From positions 1 to 10,549 of the forward strand of contig JAPKZM010000221.1 in NCBI GenBank assembly GCA_026393775.1: a DNA stretch of 10,549 nucleotides, given 5' to 3'. Of the stretch, positions 1-6,899 are shown piece after piece. The notes beneath the pieces are model-generated. The model ran no database searches. It saw only the letters and a list, made by a program, of their open reading frames with translations, and was not told where the DNA came from. This DNA is from Candidatus Aminicenantota bacterium (GTDB lineage Bacteria > Acidobacteriota > Aminicenantia > UBA2199). The stretch's first letter is position 1; every line of letters starts with the position of its first letter. A program made the position numbers and the translations under genes.

Positions 1-230
1 TGGGTGGCCCAGCGCGTGTGGGCGATGCCATACCGGCCAGTGAACGCCTGCCCGGAGCGCTTTTTTTCCAGGTCGGAAACCTTCCCCACGGCGCGGATGA
101 CGGCCAGCTGGTTGTTTTCGGCCACAGCCAGCCCCGCCGAATCATAACCCCGGTATTCGAGCCTTTTCAGGCCGTCGAGCAGAATAGGCTCGGCGCTCCT
201 CGTGCCGCAGTAAGCGATTATGCCGCACAT
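1..230 (-). CDS. glmS: Glutamine--fructose-6-phosphate aminotransferase, N-terminal fragment (runs off window)
   Basis: GlmS makes glucosamine-6-phosphate from fructose-6-phosphate and glutamine, the first committed step to UDP-GlcNAc for peptidoglycan and glycans, in the cytosol. Only the first 76 codons lie in the window. The reading begins MCGIIAYCG, with Cys2 as the N-terminal nucleophile of class II glutamine amidotransferases once Met1 is removed. It continues with the family signature RLEYRGYDSAGLAV (residues 23-36) and ends at HTRWAT (71-76), where Arg73 and Trp74 match the E. coli glutaminase pocket by position. The start is supported by AGGAG five bases upstream and by the need for Cys at position 2. 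The gene sits 33 bases after the UDP-glucose dehydrogenase stop, so it is probably the third gene of the same operon. MCGIIAYCG differs slightly from the common MCGIVGYIG. The isomerase half is outside the window. Identification is firm. Confidence 0.95.
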   Translation of the reverse strand, partial: MCGIIAYCGTRSAEPILLDGLKRLEYRGYDSAGLAVAENNQLAVIRAVGKVSDLEKKRSGQAFTGRYGIAHTRWAT

Positions 231-263
231 GCCTGCTCCTTGCGCGTCGCTTCTTCCATGAAC

Positions 264-1640
264 TTAAAAATGGGTCAAGCTCGGTTTTCCCAGCGGAAAA
301 ACGTTGAAACCGATCTTGAAAAGCCGCTGGTGATCCAGGATGTTGCGGCCGTCAAATATAAAAGCCGGCTTCTGCATGACGGAAAAGACTTTTTCGAAAT
401 CCAGTTTTTTGAAAACCTCCCACTCGGTGATGACGGCGATGGCCTGGGCTTTCTCGACGGCCCGGTAGGGGTCGAGCTCGTACGTCACCCCGTGGTCCAG
501 GCCAGCCAGGTCCTTGCGGGCGTTTTCCAGCGCCTGGGGATCGCAGATCACCAGGGCGGCCCGCTCTTCGAGCAGCTGCTTGGCCACGTAGATCCCCGGT
601 GATTCTCGGGTATCGCCGGTATTGGCTTTGAAAGCGAAGCCCAGCAGCGTTATTTTTTTACCAACAATGGTATTGAACATCTCCTTGATGATCTTTTTCA
701 CGAAGCGTTCCTGCTGGTAATCGTTCATCGTGATCACCTTTTCCCAGTAGTCGGCCACTTCGTTCAAACCGTAGCTGCGGCAGATATATACCAGGTTGAG
801 GATGTCTTTCTTGAAGCAGGAACCGCCGAAACCGACGCTGGCCTTCATGAAGCGGGAGCCGATGCGCGCATCGCTGCCGACGGCAAACGAGATCTCGGCG
901 ACGTCGGCGTCGGTTTTTTCACAGAGGGCGGAAATAGCATTGATCGAAGAGATGCGCTGGGCCAGAAATGCGTTGGCCACCAGCTTGGAAAGTTCGGCCG
1001 ACCACAGGTTGGTGGTGATGATCTTCCCGGCCGGCACCCAATGGGCGTAGATGTCGACGATCACCTGCGCCGCCTTCAGCCCCGACTCGGTCTGCTGCGA
1101 ACCGATCAGGACCCGGTCGGGTTCGAGCAGGTCCTTGACGGCCGAGCCCTCGGCCAGGAATTCAGGATTGGACACCACTTCGAAATGGATGTTTTTCTTG
1201 TTTCCCGAAAGGATCCTCTCCATGGCTTCGGCGGTTCGCACCGGCAGGGTGCTCTTTTCAACGATGAGCTTGGGCTTTTCCGAATAGGCGACGATCTGAT
1301 GGGCGGTCTTTTCCCAGTGCTGCAGGTCGGAAGCCATTCCGGCGCCGTGCCCGAAAGTCTTGGTCGGAGTGTTGACCGAGACAAAAATGATGTCGGCGGC
1401 GCGGATGCCCTCGGGGATGTCGGTGGAAAAGAACAGGTTCCGACCGCGCGCGACCCGGACCGCCTCGAGCAGGCCGGGTTCGTAGATGGGCAGATCGTCG
1501 GAATTCCAGCGCTTGATCCGTTCCTCGTTGATATCCACCACGGTCACCTTGTATTCCGGGCATTTCAGGGCGATGATCGCCATGGTCGGACCGCCCACGT
1601 ACCCGGCCCCAATGCATAAGATGTTCTTGCTGAATTTCAT
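264..1640 (-). CDS. ugd: UDP-glucose 6-dehydrogenase, animal-type
   Basis: A cytosolic enzyme that oxidises UDP-glucose to UDP-glucuronate with two NAD+. The 458 residues cover the whole family fold. The N-terminal Rossmann motif GAGYVGGP is at 11-18, followed by VDINE (35-39) and SVNTPTKTFG (88-97). EKST is at 128-131, NPEFLAEG at 158-165, and the central-domain Lys219 in ELSKL at 216-220. The catalytic Cys275 lies in GFGGSCFKKD (270-279), and the C-terminal UDP-binding domain includes GFAFKANTGDTRES (334-347). Sequence and spacing follow the animal enzymes: human UGDH has Thr131, Lys220 and Cys276 at nearly the same numbers. It lacks only the disordered C-terminal tail of the ~494-residue human protein. 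AAGGAG six bases before the ATG supports the start. It lies 47 bases after the epimerase gene and 33 before glmS, so co-transcription is likely. Function is very secure. Confidence 0.97.
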   Translation of the reverse strand: MKFSKNILCIGAGYVGGPTMAIIALKCPEYKVTVVDINEERIKRWNSDDLPIYEPGLLEAVRVARGRNLFFSTDIPEGIRAADIIFVSVNTPTKTFGHGAGMASDLQHWEKTAHQIVAYSEKPKLIVEKSTLPVRTAEAMERILSGNKKNIHFEVVSNPEFLAEGSAVKDLLEPDRVLIGSQQTESGLKAAQVIVDIYAHWVPAGKIITTNLWSAELSKLVANAFLAQRISSINAISALCEKTDADVAEISFAVGSDARIGSRFMKASVGFGGSCFKKDILNLVYICRSYGLNEVADYWEKVITMNDYQQERFVKKIIKEMFNTIVGKKITLLGFAFKANTGDTRESPGIYVAKQLLEERAALVICDPQALENARKDLAGLDHGVTYELDPYRAVEKAQAIAVITEWEVFKKLDFEKVFSVMQKPAFIFDGRNILDHQRLFKIGFNVFPLGKPSLTHF

Positions 1641-1687
1641 TCCATCTCCTTGGCCCTATGGGGTTCGCTCACCGTTGCCGCTTGTTT

Positions 1688-2782
1688 TCACTTGCCATGA
1701 TAGGCCTTGAACCATTCGCTGAAGCGCTCCACCCCCGTTTCGATGGTGGTGGCCGGCGCGTAGCCCACATGGCGGCGCAGATCGGAAATATCGGCGCAGG
1801 TCGACACCACGTCCCCGGGCTGCAGCGGCTTGAGTACTTTTTCGGCTTTGCGGCCGAGGTTCTTCTCAATCAGTTCGATGAAATGGAGCAGGCTGACCGG
1901 CCGCTGGCTGCCGATATTGAAAAGCAGGTGCGGCGCCGTCGAGGTGGCCGGATTCGGTTTTTTGCCGTCCCAGCCGGCGTCACCGGCCGGAATCTTGTTC
2001 AGCACCAGCCAGACTCCCTCCACGATGTCGTCGATATAGGTAAAATCCCTTTCCATGTTGCCGGAATTGTAGACCTCGATCGCTTCGCCGCGCGTGATCT
2101 TTTCGGTAAAAATATAAAGGGCCATGTCCGGGCGTCCCCACGGGCCATACACGGTAAAAAAGCGCAAGCCGGTGGCCGGGATGCGGAAAAGGTGGGCATA
2201 ACTGTGGGCCATCAGCTCGTTGGCTTTCTTGCTGGCGGCGTACAGCGAGATGGGGTGATCAACGTTGTGCTGAACGGAAAAAGGTTGCGCCAGGTTGCTG
2301 CCGTAGACCGAGGACGAGGAGGCGTAGACCAAATGCCGGATCTGATGCCAGCGGCAATTTTCCAGGATATTCATGAAGCCGAGGATGTTGCTTTCCATGT
2401 ACGCCCAGGGGTTCTGCAGCGAATAGCGGACCCCGGCTTGGGCGGCCAGGTGCACGACTAGATCCGGCGCCTCGTTTTTAAAAATCGCGGCGAGCTTTTC
2501 CCGATCCTGCAGGTCGGCCTTGTAAAACACCAGGTTTGCCTTCTCCAGCCGGGCATCGCTTTCCCGGCGCAAGCGGTCGGTATCGGCATCCGCTAGGCCC
2601 AGCTGTCGCAAGCGGGCGTATTTGAGCTCGACGTCGTAATAGTTGTTGATGTTGTCGACGCCGATGACCCGAAGCCCCTCGGCCAGGAATCTGCGGGCGC
2701 AATGAAAGCCGATGAAACCGGCGATACCGGTCAGCAACACGGTTGGCTTGCCTGGCGAACGCTGCGCTTTCTTTGCCGTCAT
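1688..2782 (-). CDS. NAD-dependent sugar epimerase, probably UDP-glucuronate 4-epimerase
   Basis: An extended short-chain dehydrogenase/reductase of 364 residues, cytosolic. The NAD-binding glycine motif is TGIAGFIG (18-25), followed by VDNINNYYD (42-50). HLAAQAGVRYS (111-121) is next, then SSSSVYG (155-161), and the catalytic Tyr181/Lys185 pair in SLYAASKKANE. RFFTVYGPWGRPDMA (207-221) and RDFTYIDDIVEG (245-256) follow. The DNxNxYYD segment and the GVRYS and GRPDMA motifs are typical of the UDP-glucuronate/UDP-galacturonate 4-epimerase branch (GalE-like, LpsL/Cap1J). The next gene makes UDP-glucuronate, which supports that substrate. dTDP-glucose dehydratase or UDP-glucose epimerase are less likely alternatives. 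The N-terminus has about 14 extra residues before the Rossmann strand. The ATG is preceded by GGGAG at nine bases, so the start is reasonable, though a later one cannot be excluded. It is the first gene of the epimerase-ugd-glmS operon. Confidence 0.88.
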   Translation of the reverse strand: MTAKKAQRSPGKPTVLLTGIAGFIGFHCARRFLAEGLRVIGVDNINNYYDVELKYARLRQLGLADADTDRLRRESDARLEKANLVFYKADLQDREKLAAIFKNEAPDLVVHLAAQAGVRYSLQNPWAYMESNILGFMNILENCRWHQIRHLVYASSSSVYGSNLAQPFSVQHNVDHPISLYAASKKANELMAHSYAHLFRIPATGLRFFTVYGPWGRPDMALYIFTEKITRGEAIEVYNSGNMERDFTYIDDIVEGVWLVLNKIPAGDAGWDGKKPNPATSTAPHLLFNIGSQRPVSLLHFIELIEKNLGRKAEKVLKPLQPGDVVSTCADISDLRRHVGYAPATTIETGVERFSEWFKAYHGK

Positions 2783-2840
2783 GAATCGTTACTCCCTAGC
2801 GGATGATTTATGCTGCCTGAACGTTGAACATCCGCACTTT

Positions 2841-2869
2841 TCTGCCCTTTTGCCATATCTAAAAGCAGA
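2841..2869 (-). promoter_or_regulatory. Possible leader hairpin upstream of the epimerase operon
   Basis: On the minus strand TCTGC plus TTTT pairs with AAAA plus GCAGA, with a two-base bulge and a nine-base loop. It would lie in the 5' untranslated RNA between the candidate promoter at 2903-2932 and the start codon at 2782. The stem is short and AT-rich in its upper part, so it may be chance. No riboswitch consensus was recognised. Confidence 0.2.
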
Positions 2870-2902
2870 TAAAATTTCGGATATTTAACTCGTTTTTATT
2901 AT

Positions 2903-2932
2903 ATTATAAGTCCAACCAAAATAAAAGCCCAA
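2903..2932 (-). promoter_or_regulatory. Candidate sigma-70 promoter for the nucleotide-sugar operon
   Basis: The minus strand reads TATAAT (2908-2903), a perfect -10 box. It is preceded by TTGGGC (2932-2927), a weak -35 match of 3 of 6, with an 18-base spacer. It sits in the AT-rich part of the 233-base gap upstream of the epimerase and would give a leader of about 110 bases. A perfect -10 in AT-rich DNA can occur by chance. Confidence 0.35.
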
Positions 2933-2962
2933 GTAAGGATGCATCATACACAGCGGACAATT

Positions 2963-2991
2963 AGCACCATCTTTTTTTACTGAATGGTGCT
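2963..2991. repeat. 8-bp perfect inverted repeat after the short repeat-protein gene
   Basis: AGCACCAT (2963-2970) and ATGGTGCT (2984-2991) form a perfect inverted repeat around a 13-base loop, 25 bases past the stop of the gene at 3016-3735. It could end that transcript or bind a regulator. However, no run of T follows the stem on the minus strand (the T-rich tract is inside the loop), so it is not a standard intrinsic terminator. Confidence 0.35.
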
Positions 2992-3015
2992 CATGCCTAT
3001 GAAGCAGATTTAAAA

Positions 3016-3735
3016 TCAATAAGATATAACTTCCAGCGTGTGGTTGTCGTTCATGACGAAAGAGCCGCTGCAGGGGACATCGTATGTATCACTAACCGTT
3101 CCATGATCGCATATTTTTACGCCATCAAGTTTAACCTGCACTTCGTGTGAGATTGACGAGTACCAATAATTGACAATCGATCCCTTTTCAAAATAGTATG
3201 TCCCGGCTGAAGGATAACCGCTGCCAGCTAACCAATAAGTTATTACCGTTAAAGCATGCTGCTGGACGGCGGTTGCCGAGAGGGTGTGGTCCTTGTCCAT
3301 CGTCACCGTACCGCTGGCAGCTACGGGGATTCCGTCTAGGGTTACGACCAGACTGGTGTACCCGCTGGCTGGAGTATAGCCATAGTTAATCACGGAACCT
3401 TTTTTATATTTCACAGAACCTGTTGCCGGCGTTCCATCTACTCCAGTTCCCACATTGGTTGTCATGGTATATTTTTTATTAAGTACTACAAAGTAATAAA
3501 CAGCGGCTCCTGCCACCAGCGTCACGGCGACGACCAGCAGCCAGGGAAACTTTTTTTTCTGCAACACTTGCGGCGCAGTGCCTTCGCGTTCTCTGACCGT
3601 GGGTTGAGAAAGAGATTCCGCATTTTTCAATTGGGTGGATGGCGCCGCCTTCTCCACCTCCGTAAACACCATCAAACTGAAAAGGCCGATCACAATCGCA
3701 ACCAAGATCTTTGATTTCCAAAAATGACCATTCAT
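3016..3735 (-). CDS. Membrane-anchored protein with two InlB-B-like repeats (short paralog)
   Basis: A 239-residue protein of unknown function. Residues 9-24 form a hydrophobic signal-like segment after KSK. Residues 27-60 are a polar linker. KKKFPWLL (60-67) opens a strong membrane segment (63-85). The rest is two beta-rich repeats: 88-157 (VTLDG, then SGTVTMDKDHTLSA) and 161-239 (VKLDG, then GSFVMNDNHTLEV). The DG...GT.TM...HTL pattern resembles divergent InlB B-repeats, also called bacterial repeat domains, which occur in surface proteins. The last repeat carries Cys209 and Cys222, a possible disulfide. GGAGG seven bases before the ATG supports the start, as does the matching N-terminus of the paralog at 3985-5043. 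About 56 of 70 residues of the first repeat match that paralog. It looks like a tandem duplicate lacking one repeat and part of the linker. Partner and ligand are unknown. Confidence 0.85.
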   Translation of the reverse strand: MNGHFWKSKILVAIVIGLFSLMVFTEVEKAAPSTQLKNAESLSQPTVREREGTAPQVLQKKKFPWLLVVAVTLVAGAAVYYFVVLNKKYTMTTNVGTGVDGTPATGSVKYKKGSVINYGYTPASGYTSLVVTLDGIPVAASGTVTMDKDHTLSATAVQQHALTVITYWLAGSGYPSAGTYYFEKGSIVNYWYSSISHEVQVKLDGVKICDHGTVSDTYDVPCSGSFVMNDNHTLEVISY

Positions 3736-3984
3736 ATCTCCCTCCTATCCCTTTAACTGCAGGCTTAACATAAATCCGGTTATTTTTCAATTAATTGATA
3801 AACAAGTAAAAACCCCACCTAGGTTTAAGCCAGGTTCCGGTTTCATCTTCATCGCTGGCACATAATGGTTCACTGGAAATTATCGCTCTTGGTTTTCAAA
3901 AATTGCAAAAGTTTCCTTTTTTTTTCTCCGCTTTGTCTGGTTATAAAAATTACTAAGAGCGAGTATTAAAACCGGCTCGATATT
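3736..3984. other. Intergenic gap between the two repeat-protein paralogs
   Basis: A 249-base AT-rich gap with no convincing gene. The first ~43 bases (3736-3778) match the leader of the upstream paralog. Further in there is the palindrome ACCTAGGT near 3820-3827, a T9 run at 3917-3925, and an 8-bp inverted repeat, TCGCTCTT (3883-3890) against AAGAGCGA (3955-3962), with a 64-base loop. No clear promoter or intrinsic terminator was found, so co-transcription of the two genes remains possible. Confidence 0.5.
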
Positions 3985-5043
3985 TTAAAGGCCGCCTTGA
4001 ACTCCGACGCTCCTGTTTTTATTCATCAAAATTGTACCGGTGCAATGAGTGGGTAGTTTTTGAAAACAGGTGTCCACCATATCTATATACACCGACACAT
4101 ATGGATAGGATGCGGTTCCATAATAGTCATAGTTCACGATCGTCCCCTTTGCATATTGATATGTTCCCTGTGCAGGAGAACCCGTTGCATTGTAATTCCA
4201 AAATGTAACAACCAGAGTGTACGTCGCATTGGGGTCGTCAAAACTGGCGCTGGCGTTCAACGCATGGTTCCCGTTCATAACGATCGTACCGCTGGCCGTG
4301 GCCGCGACATTATCTATTTTTACCACTAGGTCGATATAATTGCTCGCCAGAGAATAGTTATAACTGACCGATGCTCCGCTGGCATACGCATACGTTCCCG
4401 TTTCCGGCGTTCCATTCACCCCTATATATTTGGCCACCGCCAAAACATAGGTTTGGGTTGCCGAAGCCGACAAGGTGTGGTCTTTGTCCATGGTCACCGT
4501 GCCGCTGGCGGCAACCGGCGCCCCATCCAGGGTTACGACCAGATTGGTGTAGCCATCCGCCGCGGCATAGTTGTAATTGACCACGGTTTTCTTTTTGTAT
4601 TTTACCGAACCTGCCGCCGGCGTTCCGCTCACCCCCGTGCCCACCGTGGTGGTCAGGGTGTATTTTTTATTGAGCATCACGAAATAATAAATGGCGGCGC
4701 CGACTACCAGCGTCGCGGCGACGGCCAACAGCCAGGGAAACCTTTTTTTCTTCTTCAGCGGCGGCTTCGGAGCCGCATACTCCCTGACCGTGGGTTGAGA
4801 ATGGGACTCGGCGTTTTTCATTCCTTTGGCCGTTTCTTCCCTGCTCGCGGCCGCGGTTGGCGTTGGCTGTGATTCGGCGGCCGCCTGGTTCAACTCCTCG
4901 CTTCCATTCCGCCCGTTGCCCGGCGCCGTTCGGCGGGAAGACGAATCCTTTGTCGACGGCATGGTTTCCGCAACCATCATCAAACTGAACAACCCGATAA
5001 CGACGGCAATTAAAATTTTCGATTTCCAAAAATGAGTGTTCAT
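3985..5043 (-). CDS. Membrane-anchored protein with three InlB-B-like repeats (long paralog)
   Basis: A 352-residue protein of unknown function with the same plan as the gene at 3016-3735. A signal-like hydrophobic stretch is at 9-25 after KSK. A long polar Ser/Ala/Glu linker (27-98) ends in KKKKR, and a membrane segment starting FPWLL covers 102-124. Three beta-rich repeats follow at 127-197, 198-266 and 274-347. Each has the DG or DN turn and a GT.TM/GTI.M...H core of divergent InlB B-repeats, expected outside the membrane. The third repeat holds Cys326 and Cys334. Compared with the paralog there is an extra middle repeat and about 45 extra linker residues. AGGAGGGAGGG directly before the ATG supports the start. 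It begins 70 bases after the stop of the split membrane-protein gene and may share its transcript. Adhesion or envelope stabilisation is possible but unproven. Confidence 0.86.
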   Translation of the reverse strand: MNTHFWKSKILIAVVIGLFSLMMVAETMPSTKDSSSRRTAPGNGRNGSEELNQAAAESQPTPTAAASREETAKGMKNAESHSQPTVREYAAPKPPLKKKKRFPWLLAVAATLVVGAAIYYFVMLNKKYTLTTTVGTGVSGTPAAGSVKYKKKTVVNYNYAAADGYTNLVVTLDGAPVAASGTVTMDKDHTLSASATQTYVLAVAKYIGVNGTPETGTYAYASGASVSYNYSLASNYIDLVVKIDNVAATASGTIVMNGNHALNASASFDDPNATYTLVVTFWNYNATGSPAQGTYQYAKGTIVNYDYYGTASYPYVSVYIDMVDTCFQKLPTHCTGTILMNKNRSVGVQGGL

Positions 5044-5087
5044 CCCTCCCTCCTTTTTCTTCTACTTGTATGCTTATCACAAATCCG
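5044..5087 (-). repeat. Leader copy shared by the two repeat-protein genes (other copy 3736-3778)
   Basis: Read on the minus strand, both genes have CGGATTTnTGnTAAGC about 30-45 bases before the start, followed by a purine-rich stretch ending in GGAGGGAG. The coding N-termini downstream also match (CATTTTTGGAAATC in both). The duplication that made the paralogs therefore included at least 40 bases of upstream sequence, perhaps a shared control element or just inherited leader. Confidence 0.6.
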
Positions 5088-5113
5088 TAAATTCTTCAAG
5101 AAAACGCTTCAAC

Positions 5114-6043
5114 TTAATGTTCGATTACTTTTAGCAAGAGCGGATAAAGCGGCGAGAAAAGGGAAAAAATACAAATAGTTTTCCAAGCACTCTTTTCGGA
5201 TGTGATCGTTGCCAATAAATAGCGAATCAGGAACAGATAGAGCAGGGTTGGCGGTACCAGATAGAGATCAAACTCGTTGATGCCATTGTCAAATCCCCAG
5301 AAAAGGACAATGACAAATTGCGATAAGCCAAAAAGGAAAAGTATGAAATCGGATGTCGCCAATGAAACTCTTTTTCTCCAGTTGCTGATGAACAAAAGAA
5401 AAGTGAACGATCCGCTAATGAACAGTATCCATCCCCTGGAGCTGAAGTAGCCGATCTCCAAAAAATTGACGGCATCGGGAAAATGGATATTACGCGGAAG
5501 AAACGAAATGAATTGGCGCCCGTCAAATCCACCAACCGCCGTATTGAACCTAAGGTCATAGCCGAATAGTTTGATCAGTGAAAAAAAGATAATGAAAACG
5601 ATTCCCACGCTGAGGAAGATGGCCGAATACTGTTTTAAATAGAAGACGCTTTTTTTATTTTCACCATCTGGGCGTTTAAAAAGCGGCAATAAAAGGACTG
5701 CCGGAAAGGAAAAATATGCCGTGCCGTGAAATAATCCCGCCAAAACGGCTAGGAAAGCCGAAACGATCAAGTATTTGAGACCGCCTTCGCGATCATCCAC
5801 GTATTTTTTTGCCGCCAAAAAGGAAAACATGAGAAAGGGCAGCGAATAATAGCGGAATTCGGGAAAGCCAAAAAGCAAAATATTGAAAGCGAAGGTTAAA
5901 AAAAGGACAAAAAACAACAGTTTTTTTTTGTAAGAAAAGGCGGTAAAAGAATTAATGAAAAAAAACAAGGAAAATATGAAAAGGATGCCCATGAGTTTGC
6001 CGGTGTAAACCAATGAAGTTTCCGCCCCAATCGGGGTGACCAA
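5114..6043 (-). CDS. Polytopic membrane protein, C-terminal half of a frame-split GT-C-like gene
   Basis: 309 residues, almost wholly hydrophobic, with about eight membrane segments. FGFPEFRYYSLPFLMF (58-73), the His in LFHGT (104-108) and NEFDLYLVPP (256-265) recall two marks of large bacterial GT-C-like integral membrane glycosyltransferases: a FFGxxExY-like segment and a DWDLF-like loop. These move sugars from polyprenyl-phosphate carriers outside the membrane. That assignment is from pattern memory and is moderate. The first possible start in this frame is TTG at 6043; ATG at 5992 is another. Neither has a convincing ribosome site, and the frame stays open upstream across the overlap with the preceding frame. 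It therefore looks like the continuation of the protein at 5952-6872, giving about 585 residues if one T of the T6 run at 6055-6060 is dropped. It is AT-rich relative to the flanks, with about 70 bases to the next gene. Confidence 0.7.
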   Translation of the reverse strand: MVTPIGAETSLVYTGKLMGILFIFSLFFFINSFTAFSYKKKLLFFVLFLTFAFNILLFGFPEFRYYSLPFLMFSFLAAKKYVDDREGGLKYLIVSAFLAVLAGLFHGTAYFSFPAVLLLPLFKRPDGENKKSVFYLKQYSAIFLSVGIVFIIFFSLIKLFGYDLRFNTAVGGFDGRQFISFLPRNIHFPDAVNFLEIGYFSSRGWILFISGSFTFLLFISNWRKRVSLATSDFILFLFGLSQFVIVLFWGFDNGINEFDLYLVPPTLLYLFLIRYLLATITSEKSAWKTICIFSLFSPLYPLLLKVIEH

Positions 6044-6872
6044 CCTGGTAAGATAAAAAACTGTCTGCGCTGGCCGTTATGCTAAAGGGGATTTTGATAA
6101 AAAATCCCGGCAGAGCAATAATAACCGGCAAGTAAATCGGCAGTTTTTCTCCCTGGCGCCTTAATGAAAACACAGAAAATAAAAAAAGCAGCGCTATGGC
6201 CAACCCGGCATTGAATAAAACTATCCTGCTGAGAAATTGGAATGGGCGATAGCCATTATAATGATTCAAGAATTCGCCAAGGTGCAAAGCAAAATAGACA
6301 AACAAACTCAGAAAAAGCGTGAGAAGCGGAAATAGCAGCATCTTGGGGGAAAGGTTTTGCATGCCTTCCCGCTGAATGACCAATGCATATAGAAAATAAA
6401 GCGTCAGCCAGCCGATGCAAAAAAGCAAAAAAAGAAATACAAACTGCAACAGGATAAGAGCAACAGAATAAACGGGCTTGCGCTGAATGGAGACATCGAT
6501 CCTGTTGATGGAATTCGATTTAGGAAACAGGTGAATGGAACTGACGATCAGATTTTTTTTCAAGTATTTTCTAAAAAGATTGTCATTCACTTTTTCAGCT
6601 TTCACGACCGTATCATCGTAGGTCACGATTTCCAAGCTTTTTATCTTTGGATGGATCCGGATGGTGATTTGCCCCGGGCGCAGATTCAAGACATTCAACT
6701 TTCGGTTCGGGCGCTGGGAATGCTTGAAATAGAGGATATAATCAGCGCCGGTCTTTTGACAGGACGTTTCAACGACCAGGCTTTGGCGGGAGTCGGCATA
6801 GAACAGGACCAGCAAACAGGCCAAGGCGAAAACAATGCCCAAGGAAATCATCAGCTTCATATTGCGCGTCAT
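5952..6872 (-). CDS. Polytopic membrane protein, N-terminal half of a frame-split GT-C-like gene
   Basis: 306 residues in this frame, of which about the first 272 look genuine. A membrane segment is at 8-24. A mostly beta-type soluble domain (27-130), probably periplasmic, contains Cys38. Further hydrophobic segments are at 134-166, 177-197, 214-236 and 246-260. After ITASADS (265-271) the hydrophobic pattern breaks into a polar His-rich tail, while the frame one base later continues as FYLTRL and then the membrane protein at 5114-6043. Dropping one T from the T6 run restores a smooth ADSFYLTRL junction. The ATG has a weak GGTGA site six bases upstream; the ATG at codon 5 is an alternative. 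Function is unknown; a GT-C-like glycosyltransferase is inferred from the second half. The split may be a sequencing error, a real pseudogene or a slippage site. Confidence 0.7.
   Translation of the reverse strand: MTRNMKLMISLGIVFALACLLVLFYADSRQSLVVETSCQKTGADYILYFKHSQRPNRKLNVLNLRPGQITIRIHPKIKSLEIVTYDDTVVKAEKVNDNLFRKYLKKNLIVSSIHLFPKSNSINRIDVSIQRKPVYSVALILLQFVFLFLLFCIGWLTLYFLYALVIQREGMQNLSPKMLLFPLLTLFLSLFVYFALHLGEFLNHYNGYRPFQFLSRIVLFNAGLAIALLFLFSVFSLRRQGEKLPIYLPVIIALPGFFIKIPFSITASADSFLSYQVGHPDWGGNFIGLHRQTHGHPFHIFLVFFH
6055..6060 (-). other. Probable frameshift site (T6 homopolymer)
   Basis: On the minus strand the run reads AG-TTTTTT-ATC. The upstream frame reads AGT TTT TTA TCT. Skipping one T gives AGT TTT TAT CTT, which joins the downstream membrane-protein frame without a stop. 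Homopolymers are common sites of indel error and of polymerase slippage. Other joining points inside the overlap cannot be excluded. Confidence 0.6.
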
Positions 6873-6899
6873 ACTTCACCAGGAAAATTCAATGATTTC

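Noticed and set aside
18..602. A 194-codon open frame on the plus strand across the glmS start and the ugd end.
   Set aside because: It is antisense to two well-recognised genes, has no recognisable motif and is typical of GC-rich complementary frames.
2963..2991. Inverted repeat after the short paralog considered as an intrinsic terminator.
   Set aside because: The T-rich tract is inside the loop and not after the stem on the minus strand, so it is kept only as an inverted repeat.
4667..5080. A 137-codon open frame overlapping the long paralog on the same strand, similar to a 103-codon frame at 3479-3790 overlapping the short paralog.
   Set aside because: The likeness between the two frames comes from the DNA similarity of the paralogs read out of frame. 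Composition is rich in Arg/Gly without domain features, and the main frames have signal, membrane and repeat structure.
6054..6061. The minus strand carries U UUU UUA in the zero frame, a classical -1 slippery heptamer, at the split of the membrane gene.
   Set aside because: A -1 shift there leads to the third frame. Joining the two halves needs a +1 shift (one base skipped). Programmed -1 frameshifting does not explain the split.
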